A stretch of DNA of 64,000 nucleotides from Antedon mediterranea (GCF_964355755.1 NC_092675.1:8879312-8943311), one strand, 5' to 3'; positions 18,876 through 30,744 are shown, counted from the first letter of the stretch. A program made the numbers and translations. Notes: a model not told the origin generated them from the letters alone.

Positions 18876-19553
18876 GTCTACAACCGTACCAGGTTGCCTA
18901 GCCTGTGAATATCTGTTGTCGTACACCTGTTTTTATCTTTTTAATAATCCTAAAATATAGTCTCGTTTAAGTGTTTCGATTTTCCAAAAATGTGTTTATA
19001 CTGTTGATGATAGTATAAGTAAATAAATTCAAACTGTAACCGCAATTAATCGAAAGTTTTTCAACTAAACTGCATTGAAAACAACTGTTCTCGTCCGATC
19101 ACTGAAGTTAAACAAGTTGTTGTTCAAAGACATGTTTGTTGTTGTATGTTGCTGCTGTGGTGACGGTACAAACGTCACTGTACTACGCGGGCGTCCACTT
19201 GTGTGCGCGTTTGATTCTTAGCAACAAAGCGGCCTCAATCTTTTGTACATGCCGCTATTGTGTTATGCTTCTTTGTACAGTGTTATTATTTCCTTTATAT
19301 TATCTTTTTAAGAACCTCAGTATAACTTTTTAAATTATACTAAACAAAGTTGAATTTACCTTTCAAGTATGTGTTTCTTCAACAGAAGTGGGTGTAAATA
19401 CCAACGTCATGGTTTCAGCAGCTGCTAATTTCAATCCTAGAAAATGTTCTATAATAAATGAACAAAACTATTAGGTTATAGGATATATGTGTTTATAGAG
19501 ATTTTGACAGTGAATATAAGATTTATATATACTTGAACCGCAAGTAACCGAAC
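18876..19553 (+). repeat. Long spacer U14 (class 3)
   Basis: psi-A 18876-18928, psi-B 5' half 19056-19117 with AACAACTG. Private GGCCTCAATC removes a TGA and opens a chance reading frame. Confidence 0.85.
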
Positions 19554-19673
19554 GTCTACAACCATACCATGTTGAAAACACCGGTTCTCGTCCGAACACC
19601 GCAGTTAAACAACGTCGGGCCTCGTTAGTACTTGGATGGGAGACCGCCTGGGAATACCTGGTGTCGTAGACCT
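19554..19673 (+). rRNA. 5S: 5S rRNA, U15 gene 1
   Basis: C17T, G70C, the usual partner of a class 3 spacer. Confidence 0.96.
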
Positions 19674-19790
19674 ATGTTTAACTTTTTTAAATTATACTAA
19701 ACAAAGTTTATTTTACCTTTCAATTATGTTTTTATGACAGTAACTATAAGATCTTTCTAAGTTATAATCTTGAACCGCAAGTAACCGAAC

Positions 19791-19910
19791 GTCTACAACC
19801 ATACCACGTTGAAAACACCGGTTCTCCTCCGAACACCGCAGTTAAACAACGTCGGGCCTGGTTAGTACTTGGATGGGAGACCGCCTGGGAATACCTGGTG
19901 TCGTAGACCT
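19791..19910 (+). rRNA. 5S: 5S rRNA, U15 gene 2
   Basis: G37C; spaced 237 bp through the TTTTTATGACAG spacer variant. Confidence 0.96.
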
Positions 19911-20026
19911 ATGTTTAACTTTTTTAAATTATACTAAACAATGTTTATTTTACCTTTCAATTATGTTTTTTGACAGTAACTATAAGATCTTTCTAAGTTA
20001 TAATCTTGAACCGCAAGTAACCGAAC

Positions 20027-20146
20027 GTCTACAACCATACCACGTTGAAAACACCGGTTCTCGTCCGAACACCGCAGTTAAACAACGTCGGGCCTGGTTA
20101 GTACTTGGATGGGAGACCGCCTGGGAATACCTGGTGTCGTAGACCT
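20027..20146 (+). rRNA. 5S: 5S rRNA, U15 gene 3
   Basis: Array consensus; -1 base C. Confidence 0.97.
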
Positions 20147-20262
20147 ATGTTTAACTTTTTTAAATTATACTAAACAATGTTTATTTTACCTTTCAATTAT
20201 GTTTTTTGACAGTAACTATAAGATCTTTCTCAGTTATAATCTTGAACCGCAAGGAACCGAAT

Positions 20263-20382
20263 GTCTACAACCATACCACGTTGAAAACACCGGTTCTCGT
20301 CCGAACACCGCAGTTAAACAACGTCGGGCCTGGTTAGTACTTGGATGGGAGACCGCCTGGGAATACCTGGTGTCGTAGACCT
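20263..20382 (+). rRNA. 5S: 5S rRNA, U15 gene 4
   Basis: Array consensus; -1 base T; GGAACC flank. Confidence 0.97.
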
Positions 20383-20499
20383 ATGTTTAACTTTTTTAAA
20401 TTATACTAAATAAAGTTTATTTTACCTTTCAATTATATTTTTATGACAGTAACTATAAGATCTTTCTAAGTTATAATCTTGAACCGCAAGTAACCGAAT

Positions 20500-21177
20500 G
20501 TCTACAACCGTACCAGGTTGCCTAGCCTGTGAATATCTGTTGTCGTACACCTGTTTTTATCTTTTTAATAATCCTAAAATATAGTCTCGTTTAAGTGTTT
20601 CGATTTTCCAAAAATGTGTTTATACTGTTGATGATAGTATAAGTAAATAAATTCAAACTGTAACCGCAATTAATCGAAAGTTTTTCAACTAAACTGCATT
20701 GAAAACAACTGTTCTCGTCCGATCACTGAAGTTAAACAAGTTGTTGTTCAAAGACATGTTTGTTGTTGTATGTTGCTGCTGTGGTGACGGTACAAACGTC
20801 ACTGTACTACGCGGGCGTCCACTTGTGTGCGCGTTTGATTCTTAGCAACAAAGCGGCCTGAATCTTTTGTACATGCCGCTATTGTGTTATGCTTCTTTGT
20901 ACAGTGTTATTATTTCCTTTATATTATCTTTTTAAGAACCTCAGTATAACTTTTTAAATTATACTAAACAAAGTTGAATTTACCTTTCAAGTATGTGTTT
21001 CTTCAACAGAAGTGGGTGTAAATACCAACGTCATGGTTTCAGCAGCTGCTAATTTCAATCCTAGAAAATGTTCTATAATAAATGAACAAAACTATTAGGT
21101 TATAGGATATATGTGTTTATAGAGATTTTGACAGTGAATATAAGATTTATATATACTTGAACCGCAAGTAACCGAAC
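20500..21177 (+). repeat. Long spacer U15 (class 3)
   Basis: psi-A 20500-20552, psi-B 5' half 20680-20741. Confidence 0.85.
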
Positions 21178-21297
21178 GTCTACAACCATACCATGTTGAA
21201 AACACCGGTTCTCGTCCGAACACCGCAGTTAAACAACGTCGGGCCTCGTTAGTACTTGGATGGGAGACCGCCTGGGAATACCTGGTGTCGTAGACCT
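21178..21297 (+). rRNA. 5S: 5S rRNA, U16 gene 1
   Basis: C17T, G70C. Confidence 0.96.
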
Positions 21298-21414
21298 ATG
21301 TTTAACTTTTTTAAATTATACTAAACAAAGTTTATTTTACCTTTCAATTATGTTTTTATGACAGTAACTATAAGATCTTTCTAAGTTATAATCTTGAACC
21401 GCAAGTAACCGAAC

Positions 21415-21534
21415 GTCTACAACCATACCACGTTGAAAACACCGGTTCTCCTCCGAACACCGCAGTTAAACAACGTCGGGCCTGGTTAGTACTTGGATGG
21501 GAGACCGCCTGGGAATACCTGGTGTCGTAGACCT
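21415..21534 (+). rRNA. 5S: 5S rRNA, U16 gene 2
   Basis: G37C. Confidence 0.96.
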
Positions 21535-21650
21535 ATGTTTAACTTTTTTAAATTATACTAAACAATGTTTATTTTACCTTTCAATTATGTTTTTTGACAG
21601 TAACTATAAGATCTTTCTCAGTTATAATCTTGAACCGCAAGTAACCGAAT

Positions 21651-21770
21651 GTCTACAACCATACCACGTTGAAAACACCGGTTCTCGTCCGAACACCGCA
21701 GTTAAACAACGTCGGGCCTGGTTAGTACTTGGATGGGAGACCGCCTGGGAATACCTGGTGTAGTAGACCT
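21651..21770 (+). rRNA. 5S: 5S rRNA, U16 gene 3
   Basis: Private C112A (GGTGTAGTAGACC): the odd A7-C112 pair becomes A-A. -1 base T. Confidence 0.96.
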
Positions 21771-21887
21771 ATGTTTAACTTTTTTAAATTATACTAAACA
21801 ATGTTTATTTTACCTTTCAATTATGTTTTTATGACAGTAACTATAAGATCTTTCTAAGTTATAATCTTGAACCGCAAGTAACCGAAC

Positions 21888-22007
21888 GTCTACAACCATA
21901 CCACGTTGAAAACACCGGTTCTCGTCCGAACACCGCAGTTAAACAACGTCGGGCCTGGTTAGTACTTGGATGGGAGACCGCCTGGGAATACCTGGTGTCG
22001 TAGACCT
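21888..22007 (+). rRNA. 5S: 5S rRNA, U16 gene 4
   Basis: Array consensus; -1 base C; 237-bp spacing. Confidence 0.97.
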
Positions 22008-22124
22008 ATGTTTAACTTTTTTAAATTATACTAAATAAAGTTTATTTTACCTTTCAATTATATTTTCATGACAGTAACTATAAGATCTTTCTAAGTTATA
22101 ATCTTGAACCGCAAGTAACCGAAT

Positions 22125-22803
22125 GTCTACAACCGTACCAGGTTGCCTAGCCTGTGAATATCTGTTGTCGTACACCTGTTTTTATCTTTTTAATAATCCT
22201 AAAATATAGTCTCCTTTAAGTGTTTCGATTTTCCAAAAATGTGTTTATACTGTTGATGATAGTATAAGTAAATAAATTCAAACTGTAACCGCAATTAATC
22301 GAAAGTTTTTCAACTAAACTGCATTGAAAACAACGGTTCTCGTCCGATCACTGAAGTTAAACAAGTTGTTGTTCAAAGACATGTTTGTTGTTGTATGTTG
22401 CTGCTGTGGTGACGGTACAAACGTCACTGTACTACGCGGGCGTCCACTTGTGTGCGCGTTTGATTCTTAGCAACAAAGCGGCCTGAATCTTTTGTACATG
22501 CCGCTAATGTGTTATGCTTCATTGTACAGTGTTATTGTTTCCTTTATATTATCTTTTTAAGAACCTCAGTATAACTTTTTAAATTATACTAAACAAAGTT
22601 GAATTTACCTTTCAAGTATGTGTTTCTTCAACAGAAGTGGGTGTAAATATCAACGTCATGGTTTCAGCAGCTGCTAATTTCAATCCTAGAAAATGTTCTA
22701 TAATAAATGAACAAAAGTATTAGGTTATAGGATATATGTGTTCATAGAGATTTTGACAGTGAATATAAGATTTATATATACTTTGAACCGCAAGTAACCG
22801 AAC
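22125..22803 (+). repeat. Long spacer U16 (class 2)
   Basis: psi-A 22125-22177, psi-B 5' half 22305-22366. Leader has TTCATAGAG. Confidence 0.85.
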
Positions 22804-22923
22804 GTCTACAACCATACCACGTTGAAAACACCGGTTCTCGTCCAAACACCGCAGTTAAACAACGTCGGGCCTGGTTAGTACTTGGATGGGAGACCGCCTG
22901 GGAATACCTGGTGTCGTAGACCT
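22804..22923 (+). rRNA. 5S: 5S rRNA, U17 gene 1
   Basis: G41A, matching U11 gene 1; U11 and U17 look like copies of one ancestral unit. Confidence 0.96.
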
Positions 22924-23040
22924 ATGTTTAACTTTTTTAAATTATACTAAACAATGTTTATTTTACCTTTCAATTATGTTTTTATGACAGTAACTATAAG
23001 ATCTTTCTAAGTTATAATCTTGAACCGCAAGTAACCGAAC

Positions 23041-23160
23041 GTCTACAACCATACCACGTTGAAAACACCGGTTCTCGTCCGAACACCGCAGTTAAACAAC
23101 GTCGGGCCTGGTTAGTACTTGGATGGGAGACCGCCTGGGAATACCTGGTGTCGTAGACCT
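23041..23160 (+). rRNA. 5S: 5S rRNA, U17 gene 2
   Basis: Array consensus; -1 base C. Confidence 0.97.
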
Positions 23161-23263
23161 ATGTTTAACTTTTTTAAATTATACTAAATAAAGTTTATTT
23201 TACCTTTCAATTATATTTTCAAGACAGTAACTATAAGATCTTTCTAAGTTCTAATCTTGAACC

Positions 23264-23299
23264 GTTGCCTAGCCTGTGAATATCTGTTGTCGTACACCA
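23264..23299 (+). pseudogene. psi-A, further truncated
   Basis: The flank CTTGAACCG runs straight into TTGCCTAGCCTGTG. About 31 nt are lost, comprising CAAGTAACCGAAT plus psi-A's first 18-19 nt. Only the 3' portion of psi-A remains. Confidence 0.85.
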
Positions 23300-23924
23300 T
23301 TTTTTATCTTTTTAATAATCCTAAAATATAGTCTCGTTTAAGTGTTTCTATTTTCCAAAAATGTTTTTATACTGTTGATGATAGTATAAGTAAATAAATT
23401 CAAACTGTAACCGCAATTATTTGAAAGTTTTTCAACTAAACTGCATTGAAAACAACGGTTCTCGTCCGATCACTGAAGTTAAACAAGTTGTTGTTCAAAG
23501 ACATGTTTGTTGTTGTATGTTGCTGCTGTGGTGACGGTACAAACGTCACTGTACTACGCGGGCGTCCACTTGTGTGCGCGTTTGATTCTTAGCAACAACG
23601 CGGCCTGAATCTTTTGTACATGCCGCTATTGTGTTATGCTTCTTTGTACAGTGTTATTGTTTCCTTTATATTATCTTTTTAAGAACCTCAGTATAACTTT
23701 TTAAATTATACTAAACAAAGTTGAATTTACTTTTCAAGTATGTGTTTCTTCAACAGAAGTGGGTGTAAATACCAACGTCATGGTTTCAGCAGCTGCTAAT
23801 TTCAATCCTAGAAAATGTTCTATAATAAATGAACAAAACTATTAGGTTATAGGATATATATATTTATAGAGATTTTGACAGTGAATATAAGATGTATATA
23901 TACTTGAACCGCAAGTAACCGAAC
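23264..23924 (+). repeat. Long spacer U17 (class 1)
   Basis: Starts with the truncated psi-A. psi-B 5' half 23427-23488, with flank ATTATTTGAAAG. Private GTACACCATTTTTTATC and AAATGTTTTTATAC also mark this as a diverged spacer. Confidence 0.85.
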
Positions 23925-24044
23925 GTCTACAACCATACCACGTTTAAAACACCGGTTCTCGTCCGAACACCGCAGTTAAACAACGTCGGGCCTGGTTAGT
24001 ACTTGGATGGGAGACCGCCTGGGAATACCTGGTGTCGTAGACCT
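23925..24044 (+). rRNA. 5S: 5S rRNA, U18 gene 1
   Basis: Private G21T (CGTTTAAAACACC), breaking a helix II pair. Confidence 0.95.
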
Positions 24045-24160
24045 ATGTTTAACTTTTTTAAATTATACTAAACAATGTTTATTTTACCTTTCAATTATGT
24101 TTTTTGACAGTAACTATAAGATCTTTCTCAGTTATAATCTTGAACCGCAAGGAACCGAAT

Positions 24161-24280
24161 GTCTACAACCATACCACGTTGAAAACACCGGTTCTCGTCC
24201 GAACACCGCAGTTAAACAACGTCGGGCCTGGTTAGTACTTGGATGGGAGACCGCCTGGGAATACCTGGTGTCGTAGACCT
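24161..24280 (+). rRNA. 5S: 5S rRNA, U18 gene 2
   Basis: Array consensus; -1 base T; GGAACC flank. Confidence 0.97.
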
Positions 24281-24397
24281 ATGTTTAACTTTTTTAAATT
24301 ATACTAAATAAAGTTTATTTTACCTTTCAATTATATTTTTATGATAGTAACTATAAGATCTTTCTAAGTTATAATCTTGAACCGCAAGTAACCGAAT

Positions 24398-25075
24398 GTC
24401 TACAACCGTACCAGGTTGCCTAGCCTGTGAATATCTGTTGTCGTACACCTGTTTTTATCTTTTTAATAATCCTAAAATATAGTCTCGTTTAAGTGTTTCG
24501 ATTTTCCAAAAATGTGTTTATACTGTTGATGATAGTATAAGTAAATAAATTCAAACTGTAACCGCAATTAATCGAAAGTTTTTCAACTAAACTGCATTGA
24601 AAACAACTGTTCTCGTCCGATCACTGAAGTTAAACAAGTTGTTGTTCAAAGACATGTTTGTTGTTGTATGTTGCTGCTGTGGTGACGGTACAAACGTCAC
24701 TGTACTACGCGATCGTCCACTTGTGTGCGCGTTTGATTCATAGCAACAAAGCGGCCTGAATCTTTTGTACATGCCGCTATTGTGTTATGCTTCTTTGTAC
24801 AGTGTTATTATTTCCTTTATATTATCTTTTTAAGAACCTCAGTATAACTTTTTAAATTATACTAAACAAAGTTGAATTTACCTTTCAAGTATGTGTTTCT
24901 TCAACAGAAGTGGGTGTAAATACCAACGTCATGGTTTCAGCAGCTGCTAATTTCAATCCTAGAAAATGTTCTATAATAAATGAACAAAACTATTAGGTTA
25001 TAGGATATATGTGTTTATAGAGATTTTGACAGTGAATATAAGATTTATATATACTTGAACCGCAAGTAACCGAAC
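24398..25075 (+). repeat. Long spacer U18 (class 4)
   Basis: psi-A 24398-24450, psi-B 5' half 24578-24639. GCGATCG marker; private GATTCATAGC removes a stop on the minus strand. Confidence 0.85.
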
Positions 25076-25195
25076 GTCTACAACCATACCATGTTGAAAA
25101 CACCGGTTCTCGTCCGAACACCGGAGTTAAACAACGTCGGGCCTCGTTAGTACTTGGATGGGAGACCGCCTGGGAATACCTGGTGTCGTAGACCT
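25076..25195 (+). rRNA. 5S: 5S rRNA, U19 gene 1
   Basis: C17T, C49G, G70C, the allele that always follows a class 4 spacer. Confidence 0.95.
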
Positions 25196-25312
25196 ATGTT
25201 TAACTTTTTTAAATTATACTAAACAAAGTTTATTTTACCTTTCAATTATGTTTTTATGACAGTAACTATAAGATCTTTCTAAGTTATAATCTTGAACCGC
25301 AAGTAACCGAAC

Positions 25313-25432
25313 GTCTACAACCATACCACGTTGAAAACACCGGTTCTCCTCCGAACACCGCAGTTAAACAACGTCGGGCCTGGTTAGTACTTGGATGGGA
25401 GACCGCCTGGGAATACCTGGTGTCGTAGACCT
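25313..25432 (+). rRNA. 5S: 5S rRNA, U19 gene 2
   Basis: G37C. The following terminator is T5 then A4 (CTTTTTAAAATT). Confidence 0.96.
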
Positions 25433-25548
25433 ATGTTTAACTTTTTAAAATTATACTAAACAATGTTTATTTTACCTTTCAATTATGTTTTTTGACAGTA
25501 ACTATAAGATCTTTCTCAGTTATAATCTTGAACCGCAAGTAACCGAAT

Positions 25549-25668
25549 GTCTACAACCATACCACGTTGAAAACACCGGTTCTCGTCCGAACACCGCAGT
25601 TAAACAACGTCGGGCCTGGTTAGTACTTGGATGGGAGACCGCCTGGGAATACCTGGTGTCGTAGACCT
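25549..25668 (+). rRNA. 5S: 5S rRNA, U19 gene 3
   Basis: Array consensus; -1 base T; GTAACC flank. Confidence 0.97.
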
Positions 25669-25784
25669 ATGTTTAACTTTTTTAAATTATACTAAACAAT
25701 GTTTATTTTACCTTTCAATTATGTTTTTTGACAGTAACTATAAGATCTTTCTCAGTTATAATCTTGAACCGCAAGTAACCGAAT

Positions 25785-26462
25785 GTCTACAACCGTACCA
25801 GGTTGCCTAGCCTGTGAATATCTGTTGTCGTACACCTGTTTTTATCTTTTTAATAATCCTAAAATATAGTCTCGTTTAAGTGTTTCTATTTTCCAAAAAT
25901 GTGTTTATACTGTTGATGATAGTATAAGTAAATAAATTCAAACTGTAACCGCAATTAATCGAAAGTTTTTCAACTAAACTGCATTGAAAACAACGGTTCT
26001 CGTCCGATCACTGAAGTTAAACAAGTTGTTGTTCAAAGACATGTTTGTTGTTGTATGTTGCTGCTGTGGTGACGGTACAAACGTCACTGTACTACGCGGG
26101 CGTCCACTTGTGTGCGCGTTTGATTCTTAGCAACAACGCGGCCTGAATCTTTTGTACATGCCGCTATTGTGTTATGCTTCTTTGTACAGTGTTATTGTTT
26201 CCTTTATATTATCTTTTTAAGAACCTCAGTATAACTTTTTAAATTATACTAAAAAAAGTTGAATTTACCTTTCAAGTATGTGTTTCTTCAACAGAAGTGG
26301 GTGTAAATACCAACGTCATGGTTTCAGCAGCTGCTAATTTCAATCCTAGAAAATGTTCTATAATAAATGAACAAAACTATTAGGTTATAGGATATATATA
26401 TTTATAGAGATTTTGACAGTGAATATAAGATGTATATATACTTGAACCGCAAGTAACCGAAC
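25785..26462 (+). repeat. Long spacer U19 (class 1)
   Basis: psi-A 25785-25837, psi-B 5' half 25965-26026; marker CTAAAAAAAGTTG. Confidence 0.85.
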
Positions 26463-26582
26463 GTCTACAACCATACCACGTTGAAAACACCGGTTCTCGT
26501 CCGAACACCGCAGTTAAACAACGTCGGGCCTGGTTAGTACTTGGATGGGAGACCGCCTGGGAATACCTGGTGTCGTAGACCT
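26463..26582 (+). rRNA. 5S: 5S rRNA, U20 gene 1
   Basis: Array consensus; -1 base C. Confidence 0.97.
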
Positions 26583-26698
26583 ATGTTTAACTTTTTTAAA
26601 TTATACTAAACAATGTTTATTTTACCTTTCAATTATGTTTTTTGACAGTAACTATAAGATCTTTCTCAGTTATAATCTTGAACCGCAAGGAACCGAAT

Positions 26699-26818
26699 GT
26701 CTACAACCATACCACGTTGAAAACACCGGTTCTCGTCCGAACACCGCAGTTAAACAACGTCGGGCCTGGTTAGTACTTGGATGGGAGACCGCCTGGGAAT
26801 ACCTGGTGTCGTAGACCT
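26699..26818 (+). rRNA. 5S: 5S rRNA, U20 gene 2
   Basis: Array consensus; -1 base T; GGAACC flank. Confidence 0.97.
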
Positions 26819-26935
26819 ATGTTTAACTTTTTTAAATTATACTAAATAAAGTTTATTTTACCTTTCAATTATATTTTTATGACAGTAACTATAAGATCTT
26901 TCTAAGTTATAATCTTGAACCGCAAGTAACCGAAT

Positions 26936-27613
26936 GTCTACAACCGTACCAGGTTGCCTAGCCTGTGAATATCTGTTGTCGTACACCTGTTTTTATCTTT
27001 TTAATAATCCTAAAATATAGTCTCGTTTAAGTGTTTCGATTTTCCAAAAATGTGTTTATACTGTTGATGATAGTATAAGTAAATAAATTCAAACTGTAAC
27101 CGCAATTAATCGAAAGTTTTTCAACTAAACTGCATTGAAAACAACTGTTCTCGTCCGATCACTGAAGTTAAACAAGTTGTTGTTCAAAGACATGTTTGTT
27201 GTTGTATGTTGCTGCTGTGGTGACGGTACAAACGTCACTGTACTACGCGGGCGTCCACTTGTGTGCGCGTTTGATTCTTAGCAACAAAGCGGCCTGAATC
27301 TTTTGTACATGCCGCTATTGTGTTATGCTTCTTTGTACAGTGTTATTGTTTCCTTTATATTATCTTTTTAAGAACCTCAGTATAACTTTTTAAATTATAC
27401 TAAACAAAGTTGAATTTACCTTTCAAGTATGTGTTTCTTCAACAGAAGTGGGTGTAAATACCAACGTCATGGTTTCAGCAGCTGCTAATTTCAATCCTAG
27501 AAAATGTTCTATAATAAATGAACAAAACTATTAGGTTATAGGATATATGTGTTTATAGAGATTTTGACAGTGAATATAAGATTTATATATACTTGAACCG
27601 CAAGTAACCGAAC
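26936..27613 (+). repeat. Long spacer U20 (class 3)
   Basis: psi-A 26936-26988, psi-B 5' half 27116-27177. Confidence 0.85.
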
Positions 27614-27733
27614 GTCTACAACCATACCATGTTGAAAACACCGGTTCTCGTCCGAACACCGCAGTTAAACAACGTCGGGCCTCGTTAGTACTTGGATGGG
27701 AGACCGCCTGGGAATACCTGGTGTCGTAGACCT
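27614..27733 (+). rRNA. 5S: 5S rRNA, U21 gene 1
   Basis: C17T, G70C. Confidence 0.96.
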
Positions 27734-27850
27734 ATGTTTAACTTTTTTAAATTATACTAAACAAAGTTTATTTTACCTTTCAATTATGTTTTTATGACAG
27801 TAACTATAAGATCTTTCTAAGTTATAATCTTGAACCGCAAGTAACCGAAC

Positions 27851-27970
27851 GTCTACAACCATACCACGTTGAAAACACCGGTTCTCCTCCGAACACTGCA
27901 GTTAAACAACGTCGGGCCTGGTTAGTACTTGGATGGGAGACCGCCTGGGAATACCTGGTGTCGTAGACCT
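27851..27970 (+). rRNA. 5S: 5S rRNA, U21 gene 2
   Basis: G37C, C47T (CACTGCAG). Confidence 0.95.
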
Positions 27971-28087
27971 ATGTTTAACTTTTTTAAATTATACTAAACA
28001 ATGTTTATTTTACCTTTCAATTATGTTTTTATGACAGTAACTATAAGATCTTTCTAAGTTATAATCTTGAACCGCAAGTAACCGAAC

Positions 28088-28207
28088 GTCTACAACCATA
28101 CCACGTTGAAAACACCGGTTCTCCTCCGAACACCGCAGTTAAACAACGTCGGGCCTGGTTAGTACCTGGATGGGAGACCGCCTGGGAATACCTGGTGTCG
28201 TAGACCT
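28088..28207 (+). rRNA. 5S: 5S rRNA, U21 gene 3
   Basis: G37C and private T79C (GTACCTGGAT) just before the C box. Confidence 0.95.
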
Positions 28208-28323
28208 ATGTTTAACTTTTTTAAATTATACTAAACAATGTTTATTTTACCTTTCAATTATGTTTTTTGACAGTAACTATAAGATCTTTCTCAGTTATAA
28301 TCTTGAACCGCAAGGAACCGAAT

Positions 28324-28443
28324 GTCTACAACCATACCACGTTGAAAACACAGGTTCTCGTCCGAACACCGCAGTTAAACAACGTCGGGCCTGGTTAGTA
28401 CTTGGATGGGAGACCGCCTGGGAATACCTGGTGTCGTAGACCT
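28324..28443 (+). rRNA. 5S: 5S rRNA, U21 gene 4
   Basis: Private C29A (AACACAGGTTC) in helix III; -1 base T; GGAACC flank. Confidence 0.96.
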
Positions 28444-28559
28444 ATGTTTAACTTTTTTAAATTATACTAAACAATGTTTATTTTACCTTTCAATTATGTT
28501 TTTTGACAGTAACTATAAGATCTTTCTCAGTTATAATCTTGAACCGCAAGTAACCGAAT

Positions 28560-29237
28560 GTCTACAACCGTACCAGGTTGCCTAGCCTGTGAATATCTGT
28601 TGTCGTACACCTGTTTTTATCTTTTTAATAATCCTAAAATATAGTCTCGTTTAAGTGTTTCTATTTTCCAAAAATGTGTTTATACTGTTGATGATAGTAT
28701 AAGTAAATAAATTCAAACTGTAACCGCAATTAATCGAAAGTTTTTCAACTAAACTGCATTGAAAACAACGGTTCTCGTCCGATCACTGAAGTTAAACAAG
28801 TTGTTGTTCAAAGACATGTTTGTTGTTGTATGTTGCTGCTGTGGTGACGGTACAAACGTCACTGTACTACGCGGGCGTCCACTTGTGTGCGCGTTTGATT
28901 CTTAGCAACAACGCGGCCTGAATCTTTTGTACATGCCGCTATTGTGTTATGCTTCTTTGTACAGTGTTATTGTTTCCTTTATATTATCTTTTTAAGAACC
29001 TCAGTATAACTTTTTAAATTATACTAAACAAAGTTGAATTTACCTTTCAAGTATGTGTTTCTTCAACAGAAGTGGGTGTAAATACCAACGTCATGGTTTC
29101 AGCAGCTGCTAATTTCAATCCTAGAAAATGTTCTATAATAAATGAACAAAACTATTAGATTATAGGATATATATATTTATAGAGATTTTGACAGTGAATA
29201 TAAGATGTATATATACTTGAACCGCAAGTAACCGAAC
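28560..29237 (+). repeat. Long spacer U21 (class 1)
   Basis: psi-A 28560-28612, psi-B 5' half 28740-28801. Confidence 0.85.
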
Positions 29238-29357
29238 GTCTACAACCATACCACGTTGAAAACACCGGTTCTCGTCCGAACACCGCAGTTAAACAACGTC
29301 GGGCCTGGTTAGTACTTGGATGGGAGACCGCCTGGGAATACCTGGTGTCGTAGACCT
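29238..29357 (+). rRNA. 5S: 5S rRNA, U22 gene 1
   Basis: Array consensus; -1 base C. Confidence 0.97.
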
Positions 29358-29473
29358 ATGTTTAACTTTTTTAAATTATACTAAACAATGTTTATTTTAC
29401 CTTTCAATTATGTTTTTTGACAGTAACTATAAGATCTTTCTCAGTTATAATCTTGAACCGCAAGTAACCGAAT

Positions 29474-29593
29474 GTCTACAACCATACCACGTTGAAAACA
29501 CCGGTTCTCGTCCGAACACCGCAGTTAAACAACGTCGGGCCTGGTTAGTACTTGGATGGGAGACCGCCTGGGAATACCTGGTGTCGTAGACCT
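29474..29593 (+). rRNA. 5S: 5S rRNA, U22 gene 2
   Basis: Array consensus; -1 base T; GTAACC flank. Confidence 0.97.
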
Positions 29594-29710
29594 ATGTTTA
29601 ACTTTTTTAAATTATACTAAATAAAGTTTATTTTACCTTTCAATTATATTTTCAAGACAGTAACTATAAGATCTTTCTAAGTTCTAATCTTGAACCGCAA
29701 GTAACCGAAT

Positions 29711-30388
29711 GTCTACAACCGTACCAGGTTGCCTAGCCTGTGAATATCTGTTGTCGTACACCTGTTTTTATCTTTTTAATAATCCTAAAATATAGTCTCC
29801 TTTAAGTGTTTCGATTTTCCAAAAATGTGTTTATACTGTTGATGATAGTATAAGTAAATAAATTCAAACTTTAACCGCAATTAATCGAAAGTTTTTCAAC
29901 TAAACTGCATTGAAAACAACGGTTCTCGTCCGATCACTGAAGTTAAACAAGTTGTTGTTCAAAGACATGTTTGTTGTTGTATGTTGCTGCTGTGGTGACG
30001 GTACAAACGTCACTGTACTACGCGGGCGTCCACTTGTGTGCGCGTTTGATTCTTAGCAACAAAGCGGCCTGAATCTTTTGTACATGCCGCTAATGTGTTA
30101 TGCTTCATTGTACAGTGTTATTGTTTCCTTTATATTATCTTTTTAAGAACCTCAGTATAACTTTTTAAATTATACTAAACAAAGTTGAATTTACCTTTCA
30201 AGTATGTGTTTCTTCAACAGAAGTGGGTGTAAATACCAACGTCATGGTTTCAGCAGCTGCTAATTTCAATCCTAGAAAATGTTCTATAATAAATGAACAA
30301 AACTATTAGGTTATAGGATATATATGTTTATAGAGATTTTGACAGTGAATATAAGATGTATATATACTTGAACCGCAAGTAACCGAAC
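29711..30388 (+). repeat. Long spacer U22 (class 2)
   Basis: psi-A 29711-29763 with TCTAAT upstream; psi-B 5' half 29891-29952. Confidence 0.85.
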
Positions 30389-30508
30389 GTCTACAACCAT
30401 ACCACGTTGAAAACACCGGTTCTCGTCCGAACACCGCAGTTAAACAACGTCGGGCCTGGTTAGTACTTGGATGGGAGACCGCCTGGGAATACCTGGTGTC
30501 GTAGACCT
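30389..30508 (+). rRNA. 5S: 5S rRNA, U23 gene 1
   Basis: Array consensus; -1 base C. Confidence 0.97.
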
Positions 30509-30624
30509 ATGTTTAACTTTTTTAAATTATACTAAACAATGTTTATTTTACCTTTCAATTATGTTTTTTGACAGTAACTATAAGATCTTTCTAAGTTATA
30601 ATCTTGAACCGCAAGTAACCGAAT

Positions 30625-30744
30625 GTCTACAACCATACCACGTTGAAAACACCGGTTCTCGTCCGAACACCGCAGTTAAACAACGTCGGGCCTGGTTAGT
30701 ACTTGGATGGAAGACCGCCTGGGAATACCTGGTGTCGTAGACCT
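30625..30744 (+). rRNA. 5S: 5S rRNA, U23 gene 2
   Basis: G87A in the C box; -1 base T. Followed by TATAAGTTCTTTC rather than TATAAGATCTTTC. Confidence 0.94.

Noticed and set aside
19136-19333. 65-codon open frame
   Set aside because: Exists only because one TGA in the long spacer became TCA (GGCCTCAATC). The same region has stops in all other units.
24587-24772. 61-codon minus-strand open frame
   Set aside because: Opened by the single private change GATTCATAGC in an otherwise closed spacer; no family resemblance.
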